DNA of 10,557 nt from an uncultured Flavobacteriales bacterium (GTDB lineage: Bacteria; Bacteroidota; Bacteroidia; Flavobacteriales_D; Sanyastnellaceae), in contig CALKYI010000497.1 of the NCBI GenBank assembly GCA_938003665.1, positions 1 to 10,557 on the forward strand. Reading direction: 5' to 3'. Under the pieces are notes generated by a model, which saw nothing but the letters and a program-made list of their open reading frames with translations, ran no database searches and was not told the origin of the DNA. The first letter of the stretch is position 1; every line of letters begins with the position of its first letter. Of the stretch, positions 8,330 to 10,557 are shown one piece after another. The position numbers were made by a program, and so were the translations under genes.

Positions 8330-8939
8330 CGAAGTCGCACCGGCATGGCGCTGAAAGGTTTACGGATACCGAGATCGGGAGCCACGATTTCAGCAGCTCT
8401 TGCTCCTCCAACGTCATGTCGTTGTACTGGAGGTCGAGGGTTTCGAGGTGGGGCAAGTCGCCCAGGCTGGCGGGGTAGTGGGCGATGACATTGGACCACA
8501 AATTCAGGGTGCGCAGGCTTCCGAGTTGGTCGATGTCGAGGGGAATGGAATCAATGGCGTTGTCGCCCAAATCCAATTCGCGCAACGCGGTCCAGGCCAT
8601 CGCCGAAGCGGGAAAGGCCTCCAGGGAATTGGAGACCGCTGAAAAGCGCTCGAGGAATGCCCAGCCGGACAGGTCCTCATCGATGTGGGTGAGTTTGTTT
8701 CGATCCAGGATCACCTCCCGCAGCTCGGTCCATTCGGCCAAAGCAGCCGGAAAGGTGCGAAGGCGCTTTTTGGTCAGGTCAATGCGGTACACCGGCTGAC
8801 CTTCTGCTCGGGCCGCTGCGGCACTTTCGATGCTCGTGTAGACCGGTGCAGCCTGCCAATCAACCGATTGCGCAGCCGCGTTTGGCCCTCCGAAGGAGAG
8901 CACAAGCATGACAACTGAAAAAAGCGAGAGTCGAATCAT
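8322..8939 (-). CDS. Secreted leucine-rich-repeat protein
   Basis: The product has 205 residues. It begins with a signal peptide (Met-Ile-Arg, a hydrophobic core at about 4-16, likely cleavage after Ala23 in AAA-Q). From about 50 to 187 it is built of roughly six LRR units of exactly 23 residues with no insertions, following L-x-x-L-x-L-x-x-N-x-L-x-x-(I/F)-P. The N-terminal region before the repeats (IESAAAARAEG) resembles the cap of other bacterial secreted LRR proteins. The tail has a Cys-Arg-Cys-Asp motif (C199, C201). There is no Cys right after the cleavage site, so it is not an evident lipoprotein, and no T9SS C-terminal sorting domain is visible. The ATG overlaps the ribF stop as ATGA, and the gene's end overlaps pnuC by 8 bases. 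The function is unknown; LRRs usually bind proteins. Confidence 0.88.
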   Translation of the reverse strand: MIRLSLFSVVMLVLSFGGPNAAAQSVDWQAAPVYTSIESAAAARAEGQPVYRIDLTKKRLRTFPAALAEWTELREVILDRNKLTHIDEDLSGWAFLERFSAVSNSLEAFPASAMAWTALRELDLGDNAIDSIPLDIDQLGSLRTLNLWSNVIAHYPASLGDLPHLETLDLQYNDMTLEEQELLKSWLPISVSVNLSAPCRCDFDE

Positions 8940-9895
8940 GGCACCGGAACAGGCTCAGTGGCTAAGATAGAACGCGCCTTTTGGGCATCCTGTTGCAACT
9001 GATCTTGGAGTGCTTTGAGGCCTTCAAACATCATTTCATCCCGCAGGCGGGCCATGAACCGGAGTTCCATGGTCTCGTCGTAACACTGACGCCCCCCTTC
9101 CAGCAGGTGCACCTCCATGGTTTCGGTGATGCCATCGTCCTGTACGGTCGGTCGGGTGCCCATGTTGACCATGGCCGGCTGCCAATCGCCCGTTCCGGCG
9201 ATGCGCGCCCATACGGCGTAGACTCCTCGACCAGGCAACCGTTTGAGCGGCTCTTCGCATTCGAGGTTGGCCGTGGGGAAGCCGAGTTTCCGTCCCAGTT
9301 GCTCGCCGCGAACTACGCGTCCGGTGAACGGGTAGGGATGGCCCAGCCACTGGCGGGCGCGGGCCACATCGCCGGCCGCGATCGCTTCCCTGACTTTGGT
9401 GGAGCTGACGCGGGTGTCTTCAACGGTATGTGCGGGAAGTTCTTCAACCTCAAAGCCAAATACCTTGCCCAGGTTGGTCAAACTCTCGAACGACCCTTCT
9501 CGGTTGCGGCCAAACCGGTGATCGTACCCGACGATGACGACCGAAGGCCCAATGCCTTCCGCAAAGAGCTCCCGCACGTATTCCAACGGCGTCATGCGTG
9601 AGAGTTCCTCCGTAAAAGGGTGAATGATGAGGTGGTCAAGCCCCGCCTGCTCGAGCAATGCCTGCCGTTCCTCGATGGTATTGAGCAACTGCAATTGGTG
9701 GTGCTCGGGGTGTAGGACCGTCCGGGGGTGAGGGTGGAACGTTAAGAGCACAGATTCACCCTTTAATTCAGCCGCACGAGTTTTCAACAAATCAAGCACC
9801 GCACGGTGCCCTACATGGACCCCATCAAAGGTTCCAATGGTCAATACCACCGGGACTTCCGTCGAAAAATCGCGTGCGTTGAAATGGACTTTCAC
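8936..9895 (-). CDS. ribF: Bifunctional riboflavin kinase / FAD synthetase
   Basis: RibF phosphorylates riboflavin to FMN and then adenylates FMN to FAD in the cytoplasm. At 319 residues it has the usual length. The N-terminal adenylyltransferase domain shows TIGTFDGVHVGH (19-30, with the H-x-G-H nucleotidyltransferase signature) and VSSTKVR (163-169). The C-terminal riboflavin kinase domain shows GRKLGFPTAN (201-210) and the later ETMEVHLLEG segment. The start codon is a GTG at 9895. The frame is closed by TGA at 9922 with no other start codon between, and later starts would cut the first strand. It is the first gene of a four-gene overlapping operon, with its stop forming ATGA with the LRR gene. 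No FMN riboswitch fits in the short upstream region. Confidence 0.97.
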   Translation of the reverse strand: MKVHFNARDFSTEVPVVLTIGTFDGVHVGHRAVLDLLKTRAAELKGESVLLTFHPHPRTVLHPEHHQLQLLNTIEERQALLEQAGLDHLIIHPFTEELSRMTPLEYVRELFAEGIGPSVVIVGYDHRFGRNREGSFESLTNLGKVFGFEVEELPAHTVEDTRVSSTKVREAIAAGDVARARQWLGHPYPFTGRVVRGEQLGRKLGFPTANLECEEPLKRLPGRGVYAVWARIAGTGDWQPAMVNMGTRPTVQDDGITETMEVHLLEGGRQCYDETMELRFMARLRDEMMFEGLKALQDQLQQDAQKARSILATEPVPVP

Positions 9896-9900
9896 TTTTG

Positions 9901-9908
9901 CAAAGATA
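9901..9908 (-). promoter_or_regulatory. Bacteroidota-type -7 element for the ribF operon
   Basis: On the minus strand bases 9908 to 9901 read TATCTTTG, an exact match to TAnnTTTG, followed by C as in many promoters of this phylum. No TTG lies at the expected -33 spacing. The element ends only 5 bases before the ribF GTG, so the transcript would have almost no leader. Confidence 0.6.
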
Positions 9909-9910
9909 GG

Positions 9911-9942
9911 TTGGTAATATCACGGATTTCCTTGTACTTTTG
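9911..9942 (+). promoter_or_regulatory. Bacteroidota-type promoter of atpD
   Basis: TTG at 9911-9913 and TACTTTTG at 9935-9942 match the -33 TTG and -7 TAnnTTTG elements used by the primary sigma factor of Bacteroidota, with a 21-base spacer that is within the accepted range. Transcription would start at about 9946-9949, leaving a leader of roughly 30 bases before the atpD ATG. The leader has no clear Shine-Dalgarno sequence and is A/T-rich in its middle. Confidence 0.8.
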
Positions 9943-9977
9943 CGCCGAATTTAATTGGCTAAATCGCCCATTCGCAC

Positions 9978-10557
9978 ATGTCTCAACAAGGAACCATAGC
10001 CCAGGTCATCGGACCGGTTGTCGATGTAAGTTTTCCGCAGGGAGTTGCCCTCCCCAAAATTTTGGACGCCCTCACCATCGAGCGAGAAGGTGGGGACTTG
10101 ATCCTCGAAACCCAGAAGCACATCGGTGAAGACACCGTGCGTGCCATCTCCATGGACTCTACGGAGGGCCTTTCACGAGGCATGAAGGTGACGGCCACTG
10201 GCCGTGGCATCACGATGCCGACGGGTGAGCAGATCAAAGGCCGCTTGTTCAACGTAGTGGGGGATGCCATTGACGGCATCGGTGCCACAGACAAGACCAA
10301 CGGACGTGAGATTCACCAAGAAGCTCCCAAGTTTGAGGATTTGAGCACAGCCACCGAAGTCCTGTTCACCGGGATTAAGGTCATCGATTTGATCGAGCCT
10401 TACGCCAAGGGTGGTAAGATTGGATTGTTCGGCGGTGCCGGTGTAGGCAAGACGGTATTGATCATGGAATTGATCAACAACATCGCCAAGGGATACGAAG
10501 GGATCTCGGTATTCGCCGGTGTTGGTGAGCGTACCCGTGAAGGAAACGACTTGTTGC
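9978..10557 (+). CDS. atpD: F1F0 ATP synthase subunit beta (3'-partial)
   Basis: AtpD is the catalytic beta subunit of the F1 sector, which makes ATP at the cytoplasmic face of the inner membrane. The first 193 residues are present and the frame is open at the right edge; a full subunit is usually about 470-505 residues. It starts MSQQGTIAQVIGPVVDVSFP, the typical beta-barrel N-terminus, and carries Walker A GGAGVGKT (152-159, with K158 and T159) and GERTREGND (183-191), which includes the catalytic glutamate region. The ATG lies about 30 bases after a good promoter, and the gene is divergent from ribF. In many Flavobacteria atpD begins a separate atpD-atpC unit, so atpC is expected just outside the window. 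Confidence 0.97.
   Translation, partial: MSQQGTIAQVIGPVVDVSFPQGVALPKILDALTIEREGGDLILETQKHIGEDTVRAISMDSTEGLSRGMKVTATGRGITMPTGEQIKGRLFNVVGDAIDGIGATDKTNGREIHQEAPKFEDLSTATEVLFTGIKVIDLIEPYAKGGKIGLFGGAGVGKTVLIMELINNIAKGYEGISVFAGVGERTREGNDLL

Noticed and set aside
7766..8488. Plus-strand open frame of 240 codons opposite pnuC and the LRR gene
   Set aside because: It is a shadow in a high-GC region. The translation is rich in Pro, Arg and Gly without hydrophobic or domain pattern, while pnuC is recognisable on the other strand.
8981..9601. Plus-strand open frame of 206 codons opposite ribF
   Set aside because: It is antisense to the conserved ribF gene with no family resemblance.

Overview
The window looks like a chromosomal segment from a member of the Bacteroidota, probably the Flavobacteriales or a close relative, with fairly high GC for that group. 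The evidence is a SprA-type type IX secretion (T9SS) translocon gene, the Bacteroidota form of TonB (proline run, long acidic linker, Cys pair), perfect TAnnTTTG promoter elements, and little sign of Shine-Dalgarno sequences.

Layout. On the + strand, positions 1-5656 hold most of sprA. Its 5' part is missing, and there is an apparent one-base frameshift at about position 37. It is followed at 3 and 6 bases by gcvH (glycine cleavage H protein) and a small VanZ-like membrane protein, and then after 77 bases by tonB. A strong intrinsic terminator at 7254-7285 ends this rightward unit. That terminator lies inside the 3' coding end of the convergent leftward operon.

The leftward operon reads ribF (FMN/FAD synthesis), a secreted 23-residue leucine-rich-repeat protein, pnuC (nicotinamide riboside uptake) and a NadR-like P-loop kinase. 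Successive reading frames overlap by 4, 8 and 4 bases, so this is one tightly coupled unit joining flavin synthesis with NAD precursor salvage. The LRR protein is the member without an obvious role.

An 82-base divergent promoter region separates ribF from atpD (ATP synthase beta subunit), which runs off the right edge.

I see no mobile element, CRISPR array, tRNA or rRNA, and no clear new system. The most unusual points are the Gly/Arg-rich insert in SprA, the LRR gene inside the cofactor operon, the terminator embedded in an opposing gene, the nearly leaderless GTG start of ribF, and the frameshift at the left edge.
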